Shown in pieces: positions 24,413-36,036 of a DNA stretch of 64,000 nt (positions are counted from its first letter, which is position 1; each line of letters begins with the position of its first letter). Position numbers and translations under genes: made by a program. The DNA is from Nectonema munidae (Eukaryota; Nematomorpha; Nectonematoida; Nectonematidae), in assembly GCA_030549495.1 (NCBI GenBank), contig JAUIRK010000097.1, positions 248,001-312,000 on the forward strand. The letters are read 5' to 3'. The notes below the pieces were generated by a model. That model was given only the letters and a program-made list of their open reading frames with translations. It ran no database searches and was not told the origin of the DNA.

Positions 24413-26519
24413 TAACCCTAGGAAGCCCATACCGGTCAATTGACCGCTAGATTCATTTAAAAACTTCATTGCAAAAAAAATTCCCGTTATTTTCAGTGGA
24501 TACTTCACAAGTCTAAATTTAACATTGTTCCCTACTGTATACAGTAAAAATTTTGTCATGGTTGGCAAAAGTCTTACCACTGATTCAAAATATATCTAGA
24601 AAGCCCAGACCGGTCAATTGATCGGTCTGCATAATATAGAATTATGTAAACTTAAAAATCTCTATTTTTTAATTAAATTATTATTATCATTTTTATTTAT
24701 TAAAAAACAAATTTATAAAACTAAAAAATAAAATTTTCAATTTGAATTTATTTTTTCAAAATGCACTTTTCACAAACTTTTACTGAACAAGTACCACAAG
24801 TGTATTTCGAACATCCATAGCAACTTACTCTTGTTTTATTTTTCATACATACTCTACATGTTGTTCTTCGTGTTTCTTTTTCAATATTATTTGTTGAAGA
24901 TCTGGCGATAAGTAAATTAGGAGAATTAGTTTTCCTTCGATTTATATTATCTTCACATAGAGTTTCTCCTAATTCAATAAGAAACTTTCTTCTGCTTGCC
25001 GTAAATATTTCAAGCTTTGTGCATATTATAAAAGAATTTTGCAGATAATGTCTATCAAGTTAAAAAATACTGATAAACGCCACCTTTTTGTGGCACATTT
25101 AGTTGAATATGTTTTCAACATTTCGTCTGCTGTGTCAACTCCTCCTTTTGTGGAATTATAAAATAAAATTGTGTTTGATTTCTTTCTTTTAGATGATGAA
25201 ATTTCGATTTTATCATGCATGGATGATAGGATGTACACCACTTTATTTTTTTTAGCTTTATAACATAATAGAGATATGTTATCATCAAGGGTAAAAGCAT
25301 ATTTGGTATCATAAAGGTGATTACTTTTGTTCATTTTAATTTCAGTAGGAATTTCTTTTTTATTGGACCGCATAGTACCTACTAAAGTAGTTTTTTATCG
25401 TAGAAGTTTTTGTGCTAAATTCAGATTTGTAAAGAAATTATCAACGGTAATATTTAATCCTTGATTTTTATACGGTTCAATCAGATTCATGACGATACTT
25501 TCTGATAACGAACCGATTCTTTCCTCTTTTCCCATATATGGATAGGAGTTTAGAATGTAATAAGATTCTGTATCGCAAATCATCCAAAACTTGATACCAA
25601 ATTTGCGTAACGTTAAAATATGGTTTGTACCTTTTTTCGCAGTTTTTCATAACTGATTTCCATAAATCACGCATGGGAGCAAATTTGTCGGATCGCTTTC
25701 TAGATATCCTCGTACTGCTATCATCAAATCTTATATACCTAAGAATACTTTTGAACTTATTTTTTGAAAGAGTCTCTCTAAAGATTTCCTTCTCATATTT
25801 TTCCTCCCAAAATGTATATAAAGATTCGTTTTTCCCCTTCAAAACGCCTCTCAAAATACACAAGCCAAAAAAAGCCTTCAATTCCACTTCATCAGTACTA
25901 AAATTTATGTCATTGTGCTTTTGTGCTTTTTCTATTGTTTTTTGCACAATTATATTTATATTATGTATTCCAAATAGTTCTTCAAAAACATCTTTGATGC
26001 TTTGAGTTCTAGAAGAAATAAATTTTGTTGGACCACCTCTTTGATGAACAATATTTTTACTTGAACTTTTTGTTGTTCTACAAGGATTTTTACTCCATTT
26101 AGTTCCATCTTTACTTTCAAAGTATGTTTCAAATAAGCGAATATGTTCTGTTTCTAAAGATGTTTCACTTTGAGAACTTGTTTCACTATAACTTGAAATA
26201 TTGTTTGAAGAATAAAAAGAATTTTCGGATTGAAAACTGTCACTTATTGAATCGGAATCATTTAAAAGCAAACTTTTATTTTTTGAAATATTAATCATTT
26301 GCCACGCCATTTTATTTTAAAGTTTAAAAATATTTTTAGTTTAAAAATTATATATTTTAGTAAAAAAAATTAAAATAATATTTTATATTTTATGTAATAT
26401 ATTTTACAGCGTGTTCAAAAAAAATAAATCAGTATTTTTAAATGCTGTATAGTTTCTAGATTTTAAAAAAAACTGTAAACAAATTTAAACCGGTCAATTG
26501 ACCGGTATGGGCAATTTTA
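24413..26519 (-). mobile_element. piggyBac element inserted in the MULE locus
   Basis: TTAA at 24413-24416 and 26516-26519 bound ends that carry the palindrome ACCGGTCAATTGACCGGT beside CCCATACCGGTC, with a further copy near 24607. The minus-strand ORF starts at 26310 with an acidic Ser-rich N-terminus and runs through KFAPMRDLWKSV. The stretch that should contain the first catalytic Asp (TVDEQL) is deleted at about 25590-25620, with a frame change. The reading continues in other frames with LNITVDNFFTN (second Asp) and STKGGVDTADEM (third Asp). The Cys-rich C-terminal domain (CRVCMKNKTRVSCYGCSKYT) lies near 24760-24870. Missing one catalytic residue, it cannot be autonomous. Confidence 0.88.
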
Positions 26520-27297
26520 ACAAAATACTCTGAAGATTGTATATTTAATGTTGATGAAACTGGCATTTATTACAGAGCTACTCCAAATGGCACTCTTGCT
26601 AAAAAAAATGAAATCGTCAACAGTAGTAAAAAAGCAATGAACAGACTCTCTTTATTGTTAGGTGCTGATGAGAACAGTTATACAGCGTTTGAATTGTGGA
26701 CAGGATGATGACATGAAGAGGGCTGTAAAATCGGTTACAATTCTTGATTCTCTTCATTTTTTGCAAGATTCATGGAACAGTGTTTCTCCTCAGGTAATTA
26801 AAAATTGCTCCCAAAAATGTTTTAGCTGGAATTCTGAAGAACTGGCATCTTCAGAAAGCACAGACAGTGCAGCTGAAGAAAATTTTTTCACTTCACATTA
26901 TATTCACTGTGATGACGATTTAGAATGCTTCGAAACAGCAAACGACATCACAAAAAATTTGATTTCTGACAGTGAAAGTGAAAACCAAGCTAAATTCTCA
27001 GCCAAAGAAGCTTTGGAAATGATGGATGAAATTAAAAAGGTTTATGAGCAATTAGGAATTACGACAATAGATTTTAAGGAAGCTCAAGAATCACTCAGAA
27101 GTTATGTAATTGAGACAAGAAAACTGCGTCAATCTACTATTAAAGATTTTTTTTCAATCAATAAATAATTCTGTTTTAATTTAGTTATATTAACTTATGA
27201 AACATTTTTAATTCGAAAATTTGATACAAGCACATATTCGATATAAGCACCAAAGTTGTCACTCCCGTGAAGGTGCTTATAGCGAATATCGACTGTA
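26520..27297 (+). mobile_element. Tigger/pogo fragment, 5'-truncated, with PIP-box-like C-terminus
   Basis: Coding text begins abruptly at the piggyBac edge with KYSEDCIFNVDETGIYYRA, the first DDE Asp block, and NRLSLLLGAD. An internal deletion of over 100 residues follows. From 26662 the C-terminal part runs to a stop at 27166-27168: DSLHFLQDSWNSVSP, an acidic stretch, a predicted helix, and the tail RQSTIKDFFSINK. QSTIKDFF (27130-27153) fits the PCNA-binding PIP box QxxIxxFF. The right terminus GCGAATATCGACTG ends at 27295 next to TA. The left end is lost. Confidence 0.8.
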
Positions 27298-28775
27298 TGT
27301 ATTTTGCTATATTATACAGGTATTTTGCTATCTAAGACTAATTTTCGATCATTTAAAAGAAATTATAAATTCAAATCAATTGAAAACTATAGTTGGTGAT
27401 TTTGAGCAGGCGATCATTTCAGCTGCACGAGAAGTAAGTTTACATATATGAATACTCTATACTTAGGAAATCATAAATTTTTAGTCGTTTCCTAACGTTA
27501 TCTACCACGGATGCTATTTTCATTTTTGCCAGAGCATATACAGAAAGCTATCTGAAATGTTGCTTATATTCAAAAAGTTTATCCTTCAGAAAGAGCATAA
27601 AAATGTTACTTGCTTTAGCGTTCTTACCTGAGAATGAAGTATCATTTTGGTTTATAATCATTACAATTATTATCACATATATTAACCTTAAATTATTTTA
27701 ATATTAATATGTTTTTAACCAAAGATCAAAGTTGCTTATAGAAAGCTGAAAAGAATGATGAATATTTTCAATCTTGAAGAATTTTTTTTATATTTTGAAA
27801 ACAACTGGCTCAATAGAATAATTCTGTGGAACGTTTTTAAAAGGAAAATAAGAACAAACAATCATTGCGAAGGATTTCACAACAGGTGAATTTTTTTTTG
27901 TATAAATAATTTGCTTTAATTTTACCATGTTTAAGTTTGAAATCGTCATTAAATTATGAAAAGACTTCAACATGGGAAGTGATTGATTTTTTTATTAAAA
28001 GTGAGGAGAGACTTTGGGTTGACGTAGCTGAAATAGAGTCATTAAACTCAAAATATAACTGGAGTGGAGGCAAGAAAGACAGAAAAGATCAAGAAAAAAT
28101 GATTGAGGAAATATATGCAGCATATCTAGTAGACAAAAACTTATACATGTTTTTAAGTAAAATTTCAATATGTATATCCTCTCCTCAGAACATGGAAACA
28201 TCCAATACTGATGACGAATTTTGTGTAAATTTTTCAATATTGAATGCTTCATCTTCGTTCAGCATTTCAAATATATTAAACAATTTACTGTTAATTTTGA
28301 ACTGAACTAACTATACAAATAAATTTTTTTTCTGTTTACTTTGAATTAATTTTTATATTTGGCTAGTAAATATAGTGTTTAAATCATTTAACACTATATA
28401 GTTTTATATAATTAGTTTATATAGTTAAAGATATAGTTTACATCTTTAACGAGTTTTATTTAGGTTTCTATTTTACCTATAATTACGCTTTTACCTACTA
28501 TGAGTTTTAGTTTTTGTTTTAACAATGTACATAATTTAATTTTTTCTAGAATCTATAAATTTTATTTTACTACTACATATCTAAGTTAAATTTTCATCAA
28601 TTTTTAATTAACTAATTCAAAAACTTAACTAATAACTAACTAATTACTAAATCGTTGAAAATTTTTAGCACGTTTAGATTTTAGGACATACTGTTTAGAT
28701 TGCAGTTGTAATTTTTAGATATTCTACTTCATGTTTTCCACCGAAAAATACAAAAAACAATAATAAAAGGATTTT

Positions 28776-28965
28776 TGTCTACGCAGTTTTTTTGTATTAT
28801 TCTCAATTAACAAAATCATGAGAAATATAAAAAAAAGTTTTTCTCTACTTAGTGTTTCGTATTATTCTAAATTCTCATGATCATAAGAAAAAATAAAACT
28901 TAAATTTTTTTGACTACGTAGTGTTTCATATGATTCTCAATTAGCATGATCATCAGATTTAAAAC
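28776..28965. repeat. Three-copy ~68-bp tandem repeat inside the MULE
   Basis: Units begin near 28776, 28845 and 28912 with variants of TCTACGTAGTGTTTCGTATT followed by ATTCTCAATTA-CATGATCAT. The copies are diverged. They sit just inside the right terminal repeat of the MULE; subterminal tandem repeats are common in such elements. Confidence 0.6.
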
Positions 28966-29194
28966 CCCAAATCTTTCCTAAAAGTAGTGAATGCTACGCA
29001 TCCTTAGAAGAAGTAATGATGAGGAAAAGAACGTGCGTCGATAAAGTGATGATGAGAAAAATTGGACAGCATTCATTGCAAGGCAGAAGCGGCACGATCA
29101 AAGTGTTAGAGAGGGCTTCAATTCATCATAGCAACACGCGATTGATAACCGGATTAAAATGTAGGCATTTAGGCCACGCCATTTCCTTTCAGCA

Positions 29195-30580
29195 TGCAAT
29201 GGGATGAAAGTACTGATGTCGCACAGTGCAGCCAGCTTCTGGTTTTTGTTGGTTATATGCATATTGATGCTATCTAAGAGGAATTCTTGTTCTGTGATCC
29301 CCCTTTGGAAACAACCAAGCCATCGACATTATGGAATTGGTGAATAATTTCTTAGCTAAACGCAACTTCAAAAACATCTTGGTTCTTTGTGTACAGACGG
29401 GCACCGGAAATGCTTGGCAACAAATCTGGTTTTGCTGCGTTAGTGCAGAAAGAAGCTCCTTAGGCTTTTGTCACCCATTGTTTTTTACATTCGCATGCAT
29501 TGGCGTCAAAGACTCTGCCACCAATTCTGAAAGAAGTCTTCTCTTCTAGCGTAAAAGTAGTCAACTTCATCAGATCCAAATCTGTGAATCATCGTTTCTT
29601 CAAAAGATTTTGTCATGAAATGGGATCATAATAAGAAATTCTTCTCTACCAAACAGAAGTTTGGTGGCTTTCAAGAGGACAAATCTTTAAACATCTGTTT
29701 CAACTTCGAGTAGAAATTTCATTATTTTTGAAAGAAAAAGAAAGATTCAAGGAAATGATGTTACCATTATGGATGCTTCAGAAAGACTCCAAGCCTATCA
29801 CGGAAAGCTGCCACTGTGGGAGAGAAGGTTGAAGGCAGATAACTATGCAAACTTTCCGATGTTAGAAGAGATACTTTTGCAGAATGGAATCGGAAGTGTC
29901 AAATCCATGTCTATTTCTCTGCAAGAACAATTCTGGAAACATTTGAGTACTCTTCAGAACTCTTTCAAAAATTATTTCTGCTTTGGTGACCTTAAAATTG
30001 AAAAATGGATACGTAGCCCTTTCCTTGCAGACATAGACTCCATTAGTGATGAAGACCTTGCTAAGGATGATCTCATTGATCTGAAAACAAAATGAAATGT
30101 TACGAAATGAGTTAAACACAAAGAATTATGGTGTGCATAATAAAAACCTATCCTCGTCTGGTAAAACAAGCTATGTGTGCTGTGATTTCGTTTGCTACCA
30201 CTTACCTATGTGAGACGGGTTTTTCTTCACTCGTTTCTATCAATACAAAAACAGAAATCGATTAGATGTCAGAGATTGTATACGTGTAACATTATCGACA
30301 GTTTCCTCTTCTTATTCAGACAACAGCATCCGTCTCACTAAAAAAAACTTTACGGCAAAATTAAGGTTTTTGGTTTAATTAATTTACAAAATACAAATAT
30401 GTTACATTTTCACATTATTTCTGTGTTCATGTATTGATTTCATGAATTTCATTAGATTTGAATAAATAAGCTCATTTTATAAAAGGTCATCTTTTTATAT
30501 GTATTTTCCTAGGTAAGGCGTCCGCGAGTTCTACCAGATTCTCAAAGAGGTCCATGACTGAAAAAGTTTAAGAACCCCTG
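29195..30580 (+). mobile_element. ZBED5-like hAT transposase relic
   Basis: The plus strand starts within the transposase at QWDESTDVAQCSQLLVFVGY (first catalytic Asp), followed by CTDG near 29393 (second Asp), frame-broken text matching the NKSGFAALVQKEAP block, and LRADNYANFP-type central sequence in 29769-30095. The dimerisation region AVISFATTYLCETGFSSLV (catalytic Glu in CETGFS) lies near 30180-30236. The right terminus, GTTTAAGAACCCCTG, ends at about 30580 and matches the CAGGGGTTCTTAAAC hAT terminal class. The N-terminal BED finger and left end are missing where it abuts the MULE repeat. Several frameshifts and stops make it dead. Confidence 0.8.
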
Positions 30581-31819
30581 CTCTAATTATATAGCAATAA
30601 AAGTTTTTATCTTGATTTTTCTTCCGATTTTTTGACTCTTCTTATTTCAAATTCCAATGATTTTGAACTACATTTTTCATATTTATTTACTACTCTCGAA
30701 AGACCTGCAAAATAAACTTAGCGTGAAGGACCACAAGTCGACAAAAAGTTAGTTAGTTAAGTTGTATGTGACGTTCGCACCCATCCTTTCGGATATTGTG
30801 GTCCGGCCGGAATGCTGAGTCCCGGTCTACCTGGACTTTTCATCCCACTAAACGCCAACCGGCCCTTGTTACAAAAGAATAGCTATACCTTGTTATATAT
30901 ATTATTTTACAAGAATGTATTTTACAAATATATAAATACAGCTGAGTGAACGATACAATCCTAACGCGAACGCTCCCAATTTGGGAAACAGACTTAGTGT
31001 CTAGTGATAGCTTGATTACTAACCACGTAGAATCGCGTCACCTAACTGTTAAAACCTTTGAATTCTTCGGATGCTAGGTTAGGAACAACCTACCCCTGGA
31101 ATTTGACTCCATCCCATATATACATGATATGAGTATATATGTTCTCACTAGGATAAGTTGGCAAAAAACTGCACACATTGATTTTGTTCTTTTTTTTACT
31201 TTTTAAATAAGACCTTTTTTCAAATGTCCTATTGATATTTAATTATGGTCAGAATAACAAATATCTTCTGTTTATTCTTTTGTATTTCAAACAATATTCC
31301 TTTCTATGATCTATTTTCAAGAAAAATATATAAATAAAATTTTTTTTTCGATAATTAATTTATGAAAAAATTTATTGGCATTATGAAATTTCATAAAAAT
31401 TAGAAAAATATTTATAAGTCAGAAAAAATCATCTATTTCATACATATTTCGATAAATATATCCTTTATATATGGAGATAAGTTATTTTGATATCAAAACT
31501 TATTAGTATTTCATCTATTTAACTCCACTGTCTTGTAAACTTTTACGATTAGGTTAGCCGTCACAAAACAATTGTCTTCTTCATTATTGATGACGTGAAT
31601 TGTACTACTGCGTGTTATGTTTTTGTAATCAATATCTGTATAAATAAAGAATAAATAACGTCCTTGTAATTCCTTTGAAAAATCCTACCTATCAACTTAC
31701 TGTTGTGGTTCTTCCAGTATAAGCAGCGCACTAACTTTGCCAAGGTTCTCACATTCATACATTTCTGGCAAAGCAATAAATTCTCAAACAAAGCCTTTTT
31801 AAAACGAACTAATTTTTTC
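30581..31819. other. Non-coding; one GC-richer segment of LTR-like composition
   Basis: No gene is visible. The segment at about 30770-31125 is GC-richer at its start (TGTGACGTTCGCACCC), holds TATATAAATACA-like text at 30927-30940 and ends TATATACA. These loosely resemble a solo LTR fossil, but I could find no convincing target duplication, and the call is weak. Confidence 0.3.
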
Positions 31820-33680
31820 TTCTAAATATGTTCTTTGGATTCGTCTTCTGTTTCTGAAGAGGCAACATCAATATATCTTCTGATTTGTCTTATACAACAA
31901 CTACAAGTGAAGAATCTTTCACTGATACGTTAGTTGCCCCTGTTGGCACTGAGTATTCATGGAATCCCCCTAGACCAAACCAAGATCGTCCTTTAGTTCA
32001 AAACACAAGAAACTTAAGTCAAAGCCTGTTTGGACCCGTTGTTCCCGCAAAACTTATCATTAATTCTTTTCAAATTTTCAAACTTTTTTTAATGAACAAG
32101 TAACTTCTCATATTTTTCATTGTAAAAAAGTTAAACTAGATGAAAATTTCAAGTAAGTTTTTTTAATTTTTTTTTAACTTGACTAACTTATTACGATTAA
32201 TAAGATAAATATGAAGGGCGAAGTCGGTGCACATTGAATTTAAGAAATAGAACAAAAATAGCTATATTACTCGACTTTACAAGTATTAATAAATTCAATA
32301 TTTCAGGCTTACGGCCTTTTTCAAGAAACTACAAAAAAGAAAAACACATTATCATTGTTACATATTTGTATAAATATTAGTGTGTGTAAATTAAAAGATC
32401 TTACATGAAAGTGAAAAGATATGTCACATATGTCTCTTCTTTTTGCCACTTTCATTCTTTTTACTTTTCCTTTTATGTAAGATCGTTTAATTTACACACA
32501 CTAATATTTATATACATACAAATATATAACAATGATAATGTGTTTTTCTTCGAGCTTCTACTTCAAGAAATATGTTCTTGTTGGTTCATATTTTTATAAG
32601 TTTTGATGTGAAGAGTGTCCGAGATCCAAATGATAAGATATCCGCAATTAGATATTTGCATGATATGTTTTATCGTAATTGTTCTAATTTTTTGTACCGT
32701 ATAATTACTTGTGAAATTTAGAGGACGTTGTAGAATAAAAATATACGACCCTTCTAAGCCTGGCCATTATGGCATAAAATTTTACCATTGTACAGATGCT
32801 AAATCTTTATATATTTTAAAGTCTCAAGTTTATGTTTCTGCTTTAACTGATAGAACCTTTTTTCTCGAACAAATATAGTTAAAAGATTGATAACGGATAG
32901 TGATTTACCTGAAGGATGTGGAATATTTTCTGATAGGTTTTTCACATCTCATGAGTTGTGTCAATGGGCTACTTCAAAAAATTAACTATTTGTGGTTAAA
33001 TCTAATCGTACTTTTATCCCACATATTTTTAAGCCGAACCATTTAAATCTTTGTAAATGTAACTTTGTAAATTTTGTAATGCAACTTTGTAATGAAACTG
33101 AATCAAAATTTATTTATACCAAATATGCTTCCTTGATGGCTTATGCCCCCCCCTCCCAGACATGCTCATCGTAATTTCAAAGTTGTTTACGTTATTTCAA
33201 GCCAACACTTGGGGGAAATAAATTTGATTGGAAGGAAACGCAAAACAGAAACAATAGTGTTATACAAACAATACAAAACAAATGAGATGCTTAGATCTTA
33301 CACATCTTATAGAACGTCTAGAAAATGGATAGTTGCAGTTTTTGCAAACTACTTAGATATTGCGTGTCCCAATATTTGGGTAATATCTAAAAGTAATTGT
33401 CCTAACAAATTCCCAAGCACTAAAAAAGGAGGCAGAAAATATGTTATCATCTTTGAAGCTTTGTGAGAATTCTATTATGATGCACTCTAACAATTCTAAG
33501 ACTCCATTTCAAATTCGAAATCTTTTATCTTTTTATGGCTTTGAACAGCTTGAAATAACTGAGCGAGCTTCAACATCAAGACGCTTCTAACAGTAGAGGT
33601 ACAAGAAAATGTAGTTATTGTAACGGATACATATGTAAAAATCATACGAAATATTTTTGTACTCAATGTCTGTAAGTGAA
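31820..33680 (+). mobile_element. piggyBac relic carrying an inserted foldback
   Basis: An N-terminal piece (31885-32103) with TEYSWNPPRPNQDRPLV is followed by the foldback insertion. From about 32595 the core continues: FDVKSVRDPNDKISAIRYLH, FRGRCRIKIYDPSKPGHYGI, SDRFFTSHELCQ, KRKTETIVLYKQYK and WIVAVFANYLDIACPNIWV. The Cys-rich C-terminal finger (CSYCNGYICKNHTKYFC) ends near 33675. The block expected to hold the first catalytic Asp reads ITCEI instead of TVDEQL, and several stops and frame changes are present. Terminal repeats were not recognised. It is distinct from the other piggyBacs in the window. Confidence 0.75.
32307..32576. repeat. Foldback repeat with a hammerhead-like motif, inside the piggyBac
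   Basis: Inverted arms of about 110 bp (about 32307-32418 and 32463-32576) share GTAAGATC-TTTAATTTACAC, then ACTAATATTTATA and AACAATGATAATGTG. At its outer end the left arm carries, on the minus strand, CTTGAAAAAGGCCGTAAGCC then TGAAATATTG, the same stem-loop style seen at 6237 and 37540. The right arm ends CTTCAAGAAATATG, as though the hairpin itself had been lost. It interrupts the piggyBac coding text. Confidence 0.65.
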
Positions 33681-33689
33681 ATATTGTGT

Positions 33690-34720
33690 ATAATATTCAC
33701 TTGTACGGTATTACAAACTTAAATATTGTTTTTATAATTTTGTTCTCTAAAAATGAAATTTTGCAAAATACGTAAGAGCATAAAAATTTGTTTTTTATTT
33801 TTGAAAATATGAATTTCACTCTTTTGTACACAATTTTTTATGTACTTTTTTAAATTTTTTGTTTATAAACTTTCATTTTTTGTAATAAAAGCTTGTTTTC
33901 TAATAGTTATACATTTTTATATTGCTTACTTTTATATAAAAGGTCGCTCAGAATTGACGTAAACTTAATTTTGTTAGTTTCTTACCCACCCTTCTTTTCT
34001 TGTCAACATTTGTCAGATATATTTCACTAATAATCTGCCTTGATGTCAGTTTGGAGATACTCCTTTTATTTCTCTCTCAAAGTTGACGTCAATGATTCTT
34101 GTTGAGTATTGCAAATGGTTCCTAGCTTACTCATTTTCATGAAAGTTTAGAAAATAATGTTAAATTTTTTAGGAAATACAAATAATTTATTGTTATAGCT
34201 TTATAATATTTATTATCTTTATTGAAAAACATACCATTTAGTGTATAAACTTTTGATAATGAAAATTTATATTGAAAAATCTTAAATAACAAGTATAAAA
34301 ACAGCTAAATTTCAAAATTAACACATCTGATGGTATTTTTTATTTTCAAATAATTGAAATGAAAATAAGAAAAAAATTTATATCTTGTTTTTTGATTGGT
34401 TCGGATATATTTTTCTACACGAATTTCATCATTGAAAAAAAGCGTATCCGCTAACTGTATAGAATCTTTATTTGAATAGAAAGCTAAATAAAGCAATAGA
34501 AAAGAAAATCTTTCCATGAATGCTTACCTTAAGCTTAAATGATGTAGTAACAATATTTTGTGATAATACAGCATTTATATTATTCTTTGTTAAGTAAGTA
34601 TTATATCCCAGTCAAACATTTTATCCATGTTGCAATCTTTTATCTAGATTGCTTGAAATGATGTTCTACCTAAATACATGTGTTTGTTGGGTTGAATAAT
34701 ATCTTGAATATAAATTGCTT
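33690..34720. other. AT-rich spacer before receptor gene 2
   Basis: No gene is visible. Two GACGT-centred phrases (ATTGACGTAAACTT near 33954 and AAGTTGACGTCAAT near 34080) are roughly inverted and might be MITE ends, without further support. Confidence 0.4.
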
Positions 34721-34764
34721 GAATAGAATATTAATCAAAGTTAAATGTGTTATTTACGTTCAGG

Positions 34765-34786
34765 ATTTGCATTCTTCCTATAAATT
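34765..34786 (+). promoter_or_regulatory. Octamer plus TATA box upstream of receptor gene 2
   Basis: ATTTGCAT (34765-34772) precedes TATAAATT (34779-34786) by six bases, about 110 bp before the start codon, the same layout and spacing as before receptor gene 1. The core octamer is unchanged although nearby bases differ. Confidence 0.55.
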
Positions 34787-34896
34787 ATTTATGGCTGGTT
34801 TTCTTTTCGCATTTTGAGATGAGGCTTAGAAAATGATTAAATATTAAGCAGTATACACATCGATTTAAGTTCATAACAAAGCATATTCCACTAGAA

Positions 34897-35862
34897 ATGA
34901 CTTTCTTGATAGAAATATCAACATCTGTCTTCATATCCATACTTCTGCTCATTGGCATCTTCTCTAACTTCAAAGCAAAGATCGCTTTGAAGCAATTGGT
35001 CAAAAGAGACAAAGGGTATCATCTACTAAATTACATGACAACTTTGAACATCTTTATTTGCGTTTGTTTTATCTTTAATCCAATTTTTGCGTTTATCGCA
35101 TCCTACATCGGATTGGTACAAGTGAAAACTTGTTATTGGCAGGTATTCAATTATAAAGTCTTTCCTTACTTCAAAGAAACAGCTACGATCGCAAACCGCT
35201 ACATAATGATAGGCTTTATGATTGACAGATACTTCATGGTAGGATATCCTTTAAAGCTGAATACTTGGCGAAATAGCTTTACATTTAAATACCTTTGTCT
35301 GGTATGCTTCCTAATTTCATTCTTAATAACCTTGCCACATGGATTTTTGATCCAAGTATTGCCCCTTAAGGTAGACTCCTTCTTTTGCACTACTTCAACG
35401 AATAAATACTTCAACAAGTACGGAATCATAAAAGAAGTCGTCATTTTCATCATTCCATCTCTCCTCATTTTAATTTTAAGCTGTAACATTGTCTTAAAGC
35501 TTAAAAAGTTCGTGAAAGTGAGAACTAAAATTATTACTAGTGAAACTTTATTTCGGTCAACTCTTCAAATCTCTACCCAAAACATCACAGTAATAAGTCC
35601 GCAAAGTAAAAGTGAAAACACTGCACAGAAACAAACATTGAAAACGATATCAATGTTATTTTTTGCGCTCATCTACATCATGACATACCTTCCTATCGCA
35701 TTTTTAAAGCTCATTTCATATATCAAAATCGATAAGTATTACCAGGTTTATGAGCACGATACTGGTATCTTGTTTCAAGTTTGCAATTTGACTGAGATCT
35801 TGAATTATTCTCTCATTTTCATAGCTTATTCATTCATTGACAAAAATTTCAAGCTCATCTGA
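34897..35862 (+). CDS. Class A (rhodopsin-type) G-protein-coupled receptor, copy 2
   Basis: An intact intronless frame of 321 residues, a close paralogue of the receptor at 14465. All landmarks are kept: GIFSN in TM1, the loop cysteines in KTCYWQ and SFFCTTS, IDRYFMVGYPLK at the end of TM3, and IFIAYSFIDKNFK at TM7/helix 8. Substitutions cluster in the third intracellular loop (about residues 209-245), where KIITSETLF replaces RIAKRKILL, the region that contacts G proteins. The transmembrane core is nearly unchanged. An AATAAA lies at 36031-36036, about 170 nt past the stop. Both copies remaining open argues that both are under selection. Ligand unknown. Confidence 0.9.
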   Translation: MTFLIEISTSVFISILLLIGIFSNFKAKIALKQLVKRDKGYHLLNYMTTLNIFICVCFIFNPIFAFIASYIGLVQVKTCYWQVFNYKVFPYFKETATIANRYIMIGFMIDRYFMVGYPLKLNTWRNSFTFKYLCLVCFLISFLITLPHGFLIQVLPLKVDSFFCTTSTNKYFNKYGIIKEVVIFIIPSLLILILSCNIVLKLKKFVKVRTKIITSETLFRSTLQISTQNITVISPQSKSENTAQKQTLKTISMLFFALIYIMTYLPIAFLKLISYIKIDKYYQVYEHDTGILFQVCNLTEILNYSLIFIAYSFIDKNFKLI

Positions 35863-36030
35863 TATAATTCTTCAAACTCGCCTCAAATCTCATTTTCAAA
35901 GTCCATCTTCTTTACCCAGTAAAGTGAGTTTTACACATTTGTGAAGCCAACAAACACTTTTTTGTGATAAAAATTCGTGTTAAACATTTGTGACATGTTA
36001 AAATTGTATTTTCTTATGTGATTATAAAGA

Positions 36031-36036
36031 AATAAA
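36031..36036 (+). terminator. Candidate poly(A) signal of receptor gene 2
   Basis: AATAAA lies about 170 nt beyond the receptor stop codon, within flank shared with copy 1; copy 1 lacks this exact hexamer at the equivalent place. Confidence 0.45.

Larger units (their letters stand above)
24064..29173 (+). mobile_element. MULE (Mutator-like element) with ~150-bp terminal inverted repeats, interrupted
   Basis: The left arm (about 24085-24270) and right arm (about 29005-29173) are diverged inverted copies, the long-TIR layout of MULEs. Inside the left arm, 24288-24412 encodes an FLYWCH-like segment (FKYHINRVFN, YRCAKRNCPGIFYNK). After two inserted elements the transposase continues: TIVGDFEQAIISAARE near 27385-27433, a GT-AG intron (about 27434-27483), then FPNVIYHGCYFHFCQSIYRK (the MULE GCxFHxxQ motif), NNWLNRIILWNVF and RTNNHCEGFHNR. 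The C-terminal frame 27949-28305 has KYNWSGGKKDRK and ends at a stop. Stops between the pieces suggest decay, though some may be undetected introns. Confidence 0.75.

Noticed and set aside
30770-31125. Solo LTR
   Set aside because: TG...CA-like ends and a TATA-like motif are present, but no target duplication and no internal region; kept only as a note.
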